Below, piece after piece: positions 15,187 through 21,660 of a stretch of 27,916 bases of DNA. The notes beneath the pieces are model-generated. The model saw only the letters and a program-made list of their open reading frames with translations. It was not told the origin of the DNA and did no database searches. Each line of letters starts with the position of its first letter. Position 1 is the stretch's first letter. Both the position numbers and the translations under genes were made by a program. Source of the stretch: CAIOHW01 sp964432565 (GTDB lineage Bacteria > Bdellovibrionota > UBA1018); NCBI GenBank assembly GCA_964432565.1, contig CAYSOA010000028.1, forward strand, positions 1-27,916, read 5' to 3'.

Positions 15187-16127
15187 CCTCGATCAACTGA
15201 AGCAATCCAGATGCCGAGTTGCTCGACCCAGCGATCGGCCCAGAAGGTGGCCTGATCGTGCTGCAGAGGATCTTCGGGCAGCTGGAGTGCCGCCGTCGAC
15301 CCTGAACAGCGCGCTGAAAGAAAGTCGAGAACGGGTTTCTGATTTCGAGCCTGCCACACGGGGTTGGTACGGACGACGAACTGCCGATCGAGTCGCAGGG
15401 CGCGTTCCGCTGCTTCGTCGATGTGGCGCTCAGAGCCAAAGAGCGCCTCGATGACTTTCCGCACATCCTTCGGATGGTAGAACTCGAGGTTCAGGTAGGT
15501 GGCGTAAGCGGCCACGCAGAGGTACCGCCGATACCGATGACCAGCGCGAACCGTTCTTCGTACTGAGGTTCCCGGATCATAAAGAGCGCCTGTCAGATAG
15601 AGCTGTTTCGCCAGTCCGGGGCCGAGAGTGTCGGACAGCATCATGTCGGTCATCACGACCAGGCTTTCTGCGAGGTTCAGGTAGCGCCGAATCGATTCTG
15701 AGTCTGTCGTGGAGGGGGGCAGGAACCTCCAAAGCAGGCGATGCACCTGTTCATGAAAAACACTGGTCGTGAACGTTCGTAGATCCAGTAGCCGCTCGGC
15801 AGGCTCGCCCGGGTCTGTCGCCGTCCAGAGAAGCTCGCTTTCGATGGGACTGTACTGGATTCGGTCTTCAAGAAGGATGGAACCCGAGAGACTGCGAGGC
15901 GAAGAAAGCAGAGCGGGTTCGAGGCTTCCATTTTGCGCCAAAAAGTGGGTCCGAACCCCAAGGTACAAGGGGCTGGCGGCGAGGAGCAGGCGGTCGAACG
16001 GCTGTTCTGTGGCGACCAGTCGTGCCCTTTGAGGCACTTCCGGCAGGCGCTTTTGTCGAAGTGCCAGATGCCGAATGGCCTGACGGACCTCAAGTGCTGC
16101 GGTGGATCGTTTCTGGTGTGAGCGCAT
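15183..16127 (-). CDS. Protein of unknown function with HExxH motif, coupled to the histidine kinase
   Basis: A 314-residue protein without signal peptide or membrane segment. H125-E126-Q-V-H129 forms an HExxH zinc-binding pattern, followed 25 residues later by NLAES with E154, a possible third ligand as in gluzincin-type metallopeptidases. The protein family is not recognised. The start at 16127 is chosen because the 63 residues of open frame before it cross into the divergent gene and look non-coding. TACAAT lies 10 bases upstream of this ATG. The stop codon overlaps the ATG of the DUF4118 histidine kinase gene. A peptidase working with a sensor kinase is possible, but no direct evidence for proteolysis is visible. 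Confidence 0.7.
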   Translation of the reverse strand: MRSHQKRSTAALEVRQAIRHLALRQKRLPEVPQRARLVATEQPFDRLLLAASPLYLGVRTHFLAQNGSLEPALLSSPRSLSGSILLEDRIQYSPIESELLWTATDPGEPAERLLDLRTFTTSVFHEQVHRLLWRFLPPSTTDSESIRRYLNLAESLVVMTDMMLSDTLGPGLAKQLYLTGALYDPGTSVRRTVRAGHRYRRYLCVAAYATYLNLEFYHPKDVRKVIEALFGSERHIDEAAERALRLDRQFVVRTNPVWQARNQKPVLDFLSARCSGSTAALQLPEDPLQHDQATFWADRWVEQLGIWIASVDRG

Positions 16128-16137
16128 CGGTCCCAAA

Positions 16138-16147
16138 ATTGTATCAG
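16138..16147. promoter_or_regulatory. Overlapping divergent -10 elements
   Basis: The 28 bases between two divergent genes contain TACAAT on the minus strand (16138-16143) and TATCAG on the plus strand (16142-16147), sharing two base pairs. They end 10 and 8 bases before their respective ATGs. No clear -35 is seen for either direction. Confidence 0.35.
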
Positions 16148-16155
16148 CAGCCGGG

Positions 16156-17088
16156 ATGCGCCTGCCATGGGTTTGTCTGATCGTCGTAATGGCATTCACT
16201 GCCTGCAATGACCCGCAGCTCGGAAGGCGGGGCGAGGGTGCTGCGGCGTTCCTGGAGCTCGACTCTGAGCTCGGTGGCAACGAGGTATCGTCCATTGAGC
16301 AGTCGGTGCAGTTCATTGCAGATCGGCAAATCGAGGAAAGTCGCCAGCGATGGATGGACGAGGTCTTTGGGGGGGCTGGCCCTGAAGCCCTGCTCGACTT
16401 TTTGGATCAGCGCATCAGCATTGTCTTGTCGCAGTCGACGAACATTGAAGAGCGCATTCGCATCAACACCTCGCCGGTTCGGTTCGAACCATCGGCTTTC
16501 GGTGCCCTCGCTTCCCGCCTCGAGGCCAACGAAGAGGACGGAGCCAGCCGGGGCGCTACCAACCTGTCGGTGCTCTGGTTTCTTCAAAAGTCGATCGAGC
16601 CGGATTTGCTGCAGTTTCTGGTCAACGGTCGACTTCTTTCCGTAGCCTCGACCCGCGTGGGAATCATCCAGCTGGGCCCTGCCTTTCTTCGGGTTCCGGT
16701 CGCGGTTCAGGCTGGAGTGCTGTTGCACGAGGCGAGGCATTCAGATTGTACCGGCGGTCTCTGGCGATCGGACCTCGAGCGAATCGTAGCTGGAGATGAC
16801 CCCCGGGGTCTGGCGTGTGCCCATCTCCATGTGCTTTGCCCAGAAGAGCATGAGTTCGCCGGACTTTATGCCTGCGATGCCGAGGCCTGGGGAGCCTATT
16901 CGGTGAATCTGATTTATGCGTCAGGGTTGGCATCCCACTGCCAGGACTGCAGCCTACAGGAGCAAGTGGTGGCTGAGGCTGCCGCCGCGGATGCCGCCAC
17001 TCGTTTGCTTCTGGACGTCGACGCCATGCTCGACGGCCGACTCGGGGCTCCCGACATGACCAGTACAGCCCAGGTGGTCGATCGATGA
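16156..17088 (+). CDS. Lipoprotein with HExxH zinc-peptidase-like motif
   Basis: A 310-residue protein with lipoprotein signal MRLPWVCLIVVMAFTAC (lipobox FTAC, C17), so it is exported and lipid-anchored. H191-E192-A-R-H195 in VLLHEARHSDC is an HExxH motif after a hydrophobic stretch, as in zinc peptidases. CDAEAWGAY at about 240-247 offers a glutamate, E243, as the possible third metal ligand. Several cysteines around this region could form disulfides. The family is not recognised. The start is chosen at the ATG directly before the lipobox leader. The stop overlaps the next start as ATGA at 17085-17088. Confidence 0.72.
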   Translation: MRLPWVCLIVVMAFTACNDPQLGRRGEGAAAFLELDSELGGNEVSSIEQSVQFIADRQIEESRQRWMDEVFGGAGPEALLDFLDQRISIVLSQSTNIEERIRINTSPVRFEPSAFGALASRLEANEEDGASRGATNLSVLWFLQKSIEPDLLQFLVNGRLLSVASTRVGIIQLGPAFLRVPVAVQAGVLLHEARHSDCTGGLWRSDLERIVAGDDPRGLACAHLHVLCPEEHEFAGLYACDAEAWGAYSVNLIYASGLASHCQDCSLQEQVVAEAAAADAATRLLLDVDAMLDGRLGAPDMTSTAQVVDR

Positions 17089-17666
17089 ACCGCAAGCCGG
17101 AGTGGTGGCTCGTCCTCGCTGCACTCCTGGTTCTTGTCGTCGGAGCCATTTTTTTCTCGCGAATTCCCCCCGAGAACGACGGCACCCGACAGGTGCTCGG
17201 AGCGCGTGAGTCCCTGTTTCTCAATGAGTCGCCCTCTGAACGGGCTGCCGAATCCGCCGAGTCGGAGCAGTCCGGAAGGCTCGAGCAGCTCTGGGCCGAG
17301 GAGGAGGCGGCCGAGCTCCGGCGGCTTCTGCCGACCAAGGAACAGGTGAGAGAAGAGGTTGCTCGAAACCCCCATGTCGTTCCGTCGTCGGTGGTGGATT
17401 ACGCGCAGCGCCTCGGAGAGTGGCTGGAAAGGGCCTCACAGGATCGGGATCTCGCTCTTGAGCTGGGGGTGATCCTCGAAGAGTGTGTGCGAAATGGCGA
17501 GGTGGCTGATTCGGTTCGAATTCTGTGCTTCAGGCAGGCGAGCCGGCTTCAGGAGTTCTATCCTGATGACGCCGGCGTCGAGGTTCTGGTGATGGCGATT
17601 CGAGACGCGGCCCCCGATTCGATTCATGACCAGGCGGGGCTATTGGATGGTGGCTCGAGCTCGTGA
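17085..17666 (+). CDS. Single-pass membrane protein of unknown function
   Basis: A 193-residue protein with one N-terminal membrane helix (about 7-25, WWLVLAALLVLVVGAIFF) and a periplasmic, acidic, largely helical body with a charged segment rich in E and A (about 50-90). No known domain is recognised. The ATGA overlap with the HExxH lipoprotein gene implies that the two are translated together. It could hold or regulate the lipoprotein at the inner membrane, but this is inferred only from coupling. Confidence 0.7.
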   Translation: MNRKPEWWLVLAALLVLVVGAIFFSRIPPENDGTRQVLGARESLFLNESPSERAAESAESEQSGRLEQLWAEEEAAELRRLLPTKEQVREEVARNPHVVPSSVVDYAQRLGEWLERASQDRDLALELGVILEECVRNGEVADSVRILCFRQASRLQEFYPDDAGVEVLVMAIRDAAPDSIHDQAGLLDGGSSS

Positions 17667-17774
17667 GAAGGGGCATCCACCGCAAGACACTCAGTCTGAA
17701 GATTCGGCAAATACTGCCGATTGCCGGGCTATGGCGAGCTCCTTCAAACTATTCGAACACACGGAGGCGATCGA

Positions 17775-18608
17775 ATGGTCCACGCACGAGTTTTTGTCCA
17801 TCTGTCATTTCTTGCCCTGGCAGTACTCGCAGGTGCCCACTCCGCTGAAGCAGGGGTGGGTTCGGTATCCCGCCAGCCTGTCTCGGGCCTGATCGTGGGT
17901 GGTGAAGACGCCCTGCCGGGAGAGTTTCCGTTTCTGGTATCCGTGCAGACGCGCTCGGGTAGCCATTTCTGCGGCGGTTCGCTGATTGCCAAGCGTTGGG
18001 TGCTCACGGCCGCTCACTGCGTGAGGCCGGGCCAGGAGTCGAGACTTCAAATCGTCGCCGGACTGCATGATCGGTCTGAGACGACCGGATCCCAGGCCAT
18101 TCCTGTCGTTCGAATCGTGAACCATCCGCTGTATGGAAATTCCGCCATCGACATGGACTACGATTTTTCGCTCGTCGAACTCGAGAGCGATGCCGTTCAG
18201 GATCCGATTCCGTTGAATGCGAGCGCACTCGACATCCGCGACGGTGATGAAGAGACGGCGATTCCATCCGTTACGGCGGGATGGGGTTCGACTCGTGAAG
18301 GCGGGCAGCTCCCCACCATTTTGCAAAAAGTGACGGTTCCTCTGGTCAGTGCCGAGACGTGCGGCAAAGCATATCCGGGTGAGATTACGGATCGCATGAT
18401 CTGCGCGGGGCTCACTCAGGGAGGAAAGGATTCCTGTCAGGGCGACAGCGGTGGCCCCTTGTTCGTTCGTGACCCTCAGGATCGCCCGCTTTTGGTGGGA
18501 GTCGTGAGCTGGGGTTACGGCTGCGCACGGCCCAACCGGTACGGCGTGTATTCGAGGGTGGATTCGGTGAATGACTGGATCACGCAGACGATGCAGTCGT
18601 CGCGCTGA
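17775..18608 (+). CDS. Trypsin-like serine protease (S1A family), secreted
   Basis: A 277-residue preproenzyme with a signal peptide (cleavage near A26). The mature N-terminus IVGGEDA (40-46) follows a short propeptide. The triad is H81 (LTAAHC), D130 (DYDFSL) and S225 (GDSGGP). D219 in KDSCQGDSGG occupies the trypsin S1-pocket position, predicting cleavage after Arg or Lys. The residue before IVGG is Leu, not Arg or Lys, so it is unlikely to be self-activated in the trypsin manner. The ATG at 17775 is chosen for a GGAGG seven bases upstream. Enzymes of this animal-like subfamily occur in predatory and saprophytic bacteria and degrade extracellular protein. The stop lies 7 bases from the convergent gene. 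Confidence 0.93.
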   Translation: MVHARVFVHLSFLALAVLAGAHSAEAGVGSVSRQPVSGLIVGGEDALPGEFPFLVSVQTRSGSHFCGGSLIAKRWVLTAAHCVRPGQESRLQIVAGLHDRSETTGSQAIPVVRIVNHPLYGNSAIDMDYDFSLVELESDAVQDPIPLNASALDIRDGDEETAIPSVTAGWGSTREGGQLPTILQKVTVPLVSAETCGKAYPGEITDRMICAGLTQGGKDSCQGDSGGPLFVRDPQDRPLLVGVVSWGYGCARPNRYGVYSRVDSVNDWITQTMQSSR

Positions 18609-18615
18609 GTTCGGT

Positions 18616-19437
18616 CTAGAATCTGGCAGAGAGGCCGACGAAGGGGTTGATGTCGTCGGCCGCCTCGGTCACGCCAATATTCGCCCCGAGGTCGAGCCGC
18701 AGGTTTTCGCTGACGGGCAGGACGATGCCTCCGTCGAGCGTGGCCACCCAGTCGGCACCTGCTTCAGTCTGGCTGAAAAACTCGATGTAGCCGTCAAGTC
18801 CCGCAAACAGTTCATGCGAGACCGTGAAGCTGGAGATCCACTGCGAGTGAAACCCGTTATCAGAATCATTTCGAAGCCGGTCGTACTGAAACATCCCTCC
18901 GATCGAATAGCCGTTGGGGGCTTCAAATCCGAACGGAAGCATCACCCCGCCCTCTGAGCGCGCATTGCCGAGGTTCGAAGACTGTGTGGGGATGGTGAGG
19001 TAGGGCATGATTCCCAGCGCCGCCGGTCCCCCCTCGTTTCCGAATAGATTGATCTTGTACCGTAGGGTGGTGTTGCCGAATCCCGACTGGTCGCCCTGCT
19101 TGACGAGGCTCGCGATCACGATCTGCAGGTCGGAGTTGTTCGTGACGCCCACCTTGGCGTTCATGAAATTGTAGATGGTGGTACGCCGACCATCATTCTG
19201 GGTCAGATTGACGAAATCTGTTTCGATCTGGAAGTGCCCGGCATCGACCGTGATCGGGCTTTCGGTTCGGTCCGGGCGGTCCGTTACAAACTCGCGCATC
19301 TCTGACGCGGGCGTTGGGTTGAACAAGTGATAGTGCGACTTGTCTACCTCGCCGGAAGCGGCCCTTGCCGCCAGGGGAGCGAGTGTCAGGATTGAGGCCA
19401 GCGCTGCATCAAAAGGACTGAGTTTGGTCGATCTCAT
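18616..19437 (-). CDS. Outer-membrane transporter-like protein (MetA-pathway phenol degradation family)
   Basis: A 273-residue protein with a signal peptide (cleavage near ARA, residue 26) and a C-terminal Phe (LSARF), as in outer-membrane barrels. The segment FVTDRPDRTESPITVDAGHFQIETD (about 50-74) is the hallmark N-terminal strand of the family described as putative MetA-pathway of phenol degradation, a group of small barrel channels often annotated simply as transporter. The rest alternates in strand-like fashion. The name of the family should not be read as evidence for phenol metabolism here. The stop is 7 bases from the convergent protease gene. Confidence 0.8.
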   Translation of the reverse strand: MRSTKLSPFDAALASILTLAPLAARAASGEVDKSHYHLFNPTPASEMREFVTDRPDRTESPITVDAGHFQIETDFVNLTQNDGRRTTIYNFMNAKVGVTNNSDLQIVIASLVKQGDQSGFGNTTLRYKINLFGNEGGPAALGIMPYLTIPTQSSNLGNARSEGGVMLPFGFEAPNGYSIGGMFQYDRLRNDSDNGFHSQWISSFTVSHELFAGLDGYIEFFSQTEAGADWVATLDGGIVLPVSENLRLDLGANIGVTEAADDINPFVGLSARF

Positions 19438-19501
19438 GTCCCATCATTCGCCAGACAGCCGGGACGATTTGCAACAAGATTCGGACGAGCGCGTCCACCC
19501 G

Positions 19502-19825
19502 TTAGCCCGACTTGCCCTTGCGCTTCATCATTCCCTGGCCGCAGCCGGGGCACTCGTAGCCGTGCAGTTCACGAAATGCCTGCATATTCTGGCGCATTTC
19601 ATTCCTGCACTCATCAAACGATCGGGACGATTTCAGGCACTCCGCCATCTTTTCGTGCATCTCGACCATCGACTTTCTTTCTTGTTCACTCGGCTTCCTC
19701 GTCTGTTCCTCGGCCTTCGCTGGAAGGTCGGACGGAGAGGGGATCTGCTCTTCTGCATGGGCCACCAGGGCCGGAGCGAGAGGCAACAGGATGACGGCAA
19801 GCAACGACAACGACTTGGTATTCAT
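19502..19825 (-). CDS. Small periplasmic protein with C-terminal CxxC
   Basis: A 107-residue protein with a Sec signal peptide ending AHA (22-24). The mature part is highly charged and helical (KAEEQTRKPSEQERKSMVEMHEKMAECLKSSRSFDECRNEMRQNMQAF), with two cysteines spaced 12 apart and a C-terminal YECPGCGQGMMKRKGKSG with a CxxC pair. The helical, Cys-paired, Met-rich core is reminiscent of small metal- or redox-related periplasmic proteins, but no family is recognised. The ATG at 19825 is chosen because the open frame upstream runs into the tRNA gene. Confidence 0.65.
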   Translation of the reverse strand: MNTKSLSLLAVILLPLAPALVAHAEEQIPSPSDLPAKAEEQTRKPSEQERKSMVEMHEKMAECLKSSRSFDECRNEMRQNMQAFRELHGYECPGCGQGMMKRKGKSG

Positions 19826-19874
19826 GAATTCAATTTGGCTGCCAGAGTCATGCCTGCGGGCCCGACCGTAGAAA

Positions 19875-19964
19875 TGGCGGAGAGAGAGGGATTCGAACCC
19901 TCGTATGGTGTTACCCATAACACGCTTTCCAAGCGTGCGCCTTCAACCACTCGGCCACCTCTCC
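19875..19964 (-). tRNA. tRNA-Ser (anticodon GGA), CCA encoded
   Basis: Read on the minus strand, the acceptor GGAGAGG pairs with TCTCTCC (last pair G-T) and is followed by G and CCA. The D-arm starts GGCCGAGTGGTTGAAGGC. The anticodon stem-loop CACGCTTGGAAAGCGTG gives anticodon GGA. A long variable arm (about 15 bases) and a GAGGGTTCGAATCCCTC T-arm make it a class II tRNA of the serine type. The GGA anticodon reads UCC and UCU. Confidence 0.96.
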
Positions 19965-20060
19965 GCACTTCGGGCACCGAATCGGGATAGCACGGCAGGC
20001 CAGCTGCCCCAAACGGATTTTCGCGCTGACCAGGCGGGTCTTTCCCCTTTCCGTCCGGTC

Positions 20061-20070
20061 GGGGTAGAGT
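20061..20070 (+). promoter_or_regulatory. Candidate -10 region GGGGTAGAGT before the SDR gene
   Basis: TAGAGT (20065-20070) ends 7 bases before the ATG at 20078, and there is no Shine-Dalgarno. The same 10-mer precedes the acylase gene at a nearly identical distance. No good -35 is visible 17 bases upstream. Confidence 0.35.
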
Positions 20071-20077
20071 CTCGACC

Positions 20078-20764
20078 ATGAACATCCTTCTTACCGGCGC
20101 GTCCCGTGGCATTGGTCTCGAATTCGCTCGACAGCTCGTCATGTCCGGCCATCAGGTGCTGGCAACCGCTCGACATCCCGACGAGGCTCGAGAGCTGAGG
20201 GAGCGCGAACGTTCGTGCTCCGAGGCCGCCGGGGGGGGGTGTCTTCGGGTGCTGGCGCTGGATGTCGAAAGAGAGGATGCCCCTGCCACTCTGGCTGCCG
20301 AAGTGGAGAAGCTGGGGGTGCTCGACTGGCTGATCAACAATGCCGGAATCTATCCCGAAGGGGAGAGTACCGCCGATTTTGAGAAAGGGTTTCTCGTCAA
20401 TGCCATCGCGCCTTATCAGATCACGCGGGCCCTGCTTCCGGCTCTGCGACGTGCCCAGGCACCGAAGGCCCTGTTTCTGACCAGCATGATGGGCTCAATC
20501 ACCGACAATACTTCAGGCGGGAGCGTCGCCTACCGCGCCTCGAAGACGGCCCTCAACATGATGGTGCGCTGCCTGACGATTGCCGAACCCTGGCTGATGA
20601 CGGCCCTGCTGCACCCGGGCTGGGTGAAGACTCGCATGGGCGGCCCCGATGCCCTGATTTCCACCGCCGAATCGGTCGAAGGACTGCTTCGGGTGATCGA
20701 GGGGTGGAAGCCTGAAGATTCCGGCCGGTTTGTCGACTATGAGGGCGACGCGCTTCCGTGGTGA
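20078..20764 (+). CDS. Short-chain dehydrogenase/reductase, C-factor-like
   Basis: A 228-residue SDR. TGASRGIG (6-13) is the NAD(P)-binding motif, NNAG is at 87-90, and Y152-x-x-x-K156 (YRASK) is the catalytic pair with a Ser near 136-140. The C-terminal part (LLHPGWVKTRMGG) is typical of the C-factor/CsgA-like subgroup of SDRs, which includes the Myxococcus signalling protein CsgA. Sequence similarity in this subgroup does not prove a signalling role. It is cytoplasmic and stands as a single gene convergent with a lipoprotein gene. Confidence 0.88.
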   Translation: MNILLTGASRGIGLEFARQLVMSGHQVLATARHPDEARELRERERSCSEAAGGGCLRVLALDVEREDAPATLAAEVEKLGVLDWLINNAGIYPEGESTADFEKGFLVNAIAPYQITRALLPALRRAQAPKALFLTSMMGSITDNTSGGSVAYRASKTALNMMVRCLTIAEPWLMTALLHPGWVKTRMGGPDALISTAESVEGLLRVIEGWKPEDSGRFVDYEGDALPW

Positions 20765-20775
20765 GGGCGTCCGTT

Positions 20776-21591
20776 TTAATCGGCGCAAAGCACCGAGACG
20801 ACGAGGTTGCCTGCGCCACCACCCGTGCAGGTGCAGGTCTGGGTCAGAAGGTTGGGCTCTGACAGGCTGGCCAGAAGCTGCTGACCTGCGCCGCACTGGC
20901 ACCCTCCGCCCACCAGAACCGTCCCATCAGCGCACGAGAGCGTCTGGGTCTCAGTCGAGACATCACCGTCAAGCGCTGTCGTCTGGCTGGATTGCGTGAG
21001 TGTCATTCCCGTGAAGCACTGGGCGGTCAAAAAGCCGCTACTGCCACCGGTACCAAAGCTGTCACAGCTTGCGGTGGCGGCGATGCTGGAAGAGCTTCCA
21101 GCTCCCTGAAGAATTCCCGAAGTATTGAGACGGCTTCCGCAGGTGATCGCAGCAGCGGTCAGTACTTCGGGGTCCGTGCACGAGACGGTTGCCACCGTAT
21201 CGGGCGCGGGAATCGTGGCTTGAACTTCGGTGCGGCTCAGGCCGGTAGTCGAGCTGCAAAGCGCGGTGGCGGTGTGCAGGCTGGTTCCGGAAGTCTGATC
21301 GCAGCTGCAGACCCAGCTTTCGGCTTCACGACGACTGGAGGTGATGCCCCCTCCATCGTCGGCGCATTCGCAGCCCCCGCTCAGCAGGGTTTCGCCTTCC
21401 TCGCACGAAGCGGTGATGGCCGTTTTTCCGGTGGCGAGGCTGGCTTCGCGTCGGGTGACGGTCAGGCCACTGGCCGAGGTGCGGGTTCCATCGACTTCTT
21501 CTGCTGCGCAGGCACTCAGGAGGGCAATCGCCAGGAGGGTCGCCATCGAGTGAGCGGCACGTGCAAAAGTACGTGATCGGAAAGCGGTCAT
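20776..21591 (-). CDS. Cys-repeat lipoprotein
   Basis: A 271-residue protein with lipobox LSAC (C28). It contains two clear copies of a roughly 54-residue Cys-rich unit: one starting at ASCEEGETLLSGGCEC (about residue 61) and the last one starting at LSCADGTVLVGGGCQC. Each has six cysteines in nearly the same spacing (3, 14, 16, 35/36, 37/38, 51/52). A degenerate unit lies between them. The rest is rich in Ser, Thr, Gly and Ala. The units should be disulfide-bonded and surface- or periplasm-exposed; no known domain is recognised. A second ATG at 21546 could also start the signal peptide. A TTGCCT-17-TAGACT promoter lies directly upstream. Confidence 0.72.
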   Translation of the reverse strand: MTAFRSRTFARAAHSMATLLAIALLSACAAEEVDGTRTSASGLTVTRREASLATGKTAITASCEEGETLLSGGCECADDGGGITSSRREAESWVCSCDQTSGTSLHTATALCSSTTGLSRTEVQATIPAPDTVATVSCTDPEVLTAAAITCGSRLNTSGILQGAGSSSSIAATASCDSFGTGGSSGFLTAQCFTGMTLTQSSQTTALDGDVSTETQTLSCADGTVLVGGGCQCGAGQQLLASLSEPNLLTQTCTCTGGGAGNLVVSVLCAD

Positions 21592-21597
21592 GACTTG

Positions 21598-21626
21598 AGT
21601 CTAGAAGTGAGGCCTGTTGCAGGCAA
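21598..21626 (-). promoter_or_regulatory. Candidate promoter TTGCCT-17-TAGACT of the Cys-repeat lipoprotein
   Basis: On the minus strand TTGCCT (21621-21626) and TAGACT (21598-21603) are 17 bases apart. TAGACT ends 6 bases before the ATG, again predicting a leaderless start; no Shine-Dalgarno is present. Confidence 0.45.
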
Positions 21627-21660
21627 GCGGCTTTGCGGGGGCCGGCCTGATGGCGGGGCA

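Noticed and set aside
17667..17774. Riboswitch in the leader of the trypsin-like protease
   Set aside because: A small CGGCA/TGCCG hairpin is visible, but I could not fit the conserved cores of cyclic-di-GMP or other common riboswitch classes.
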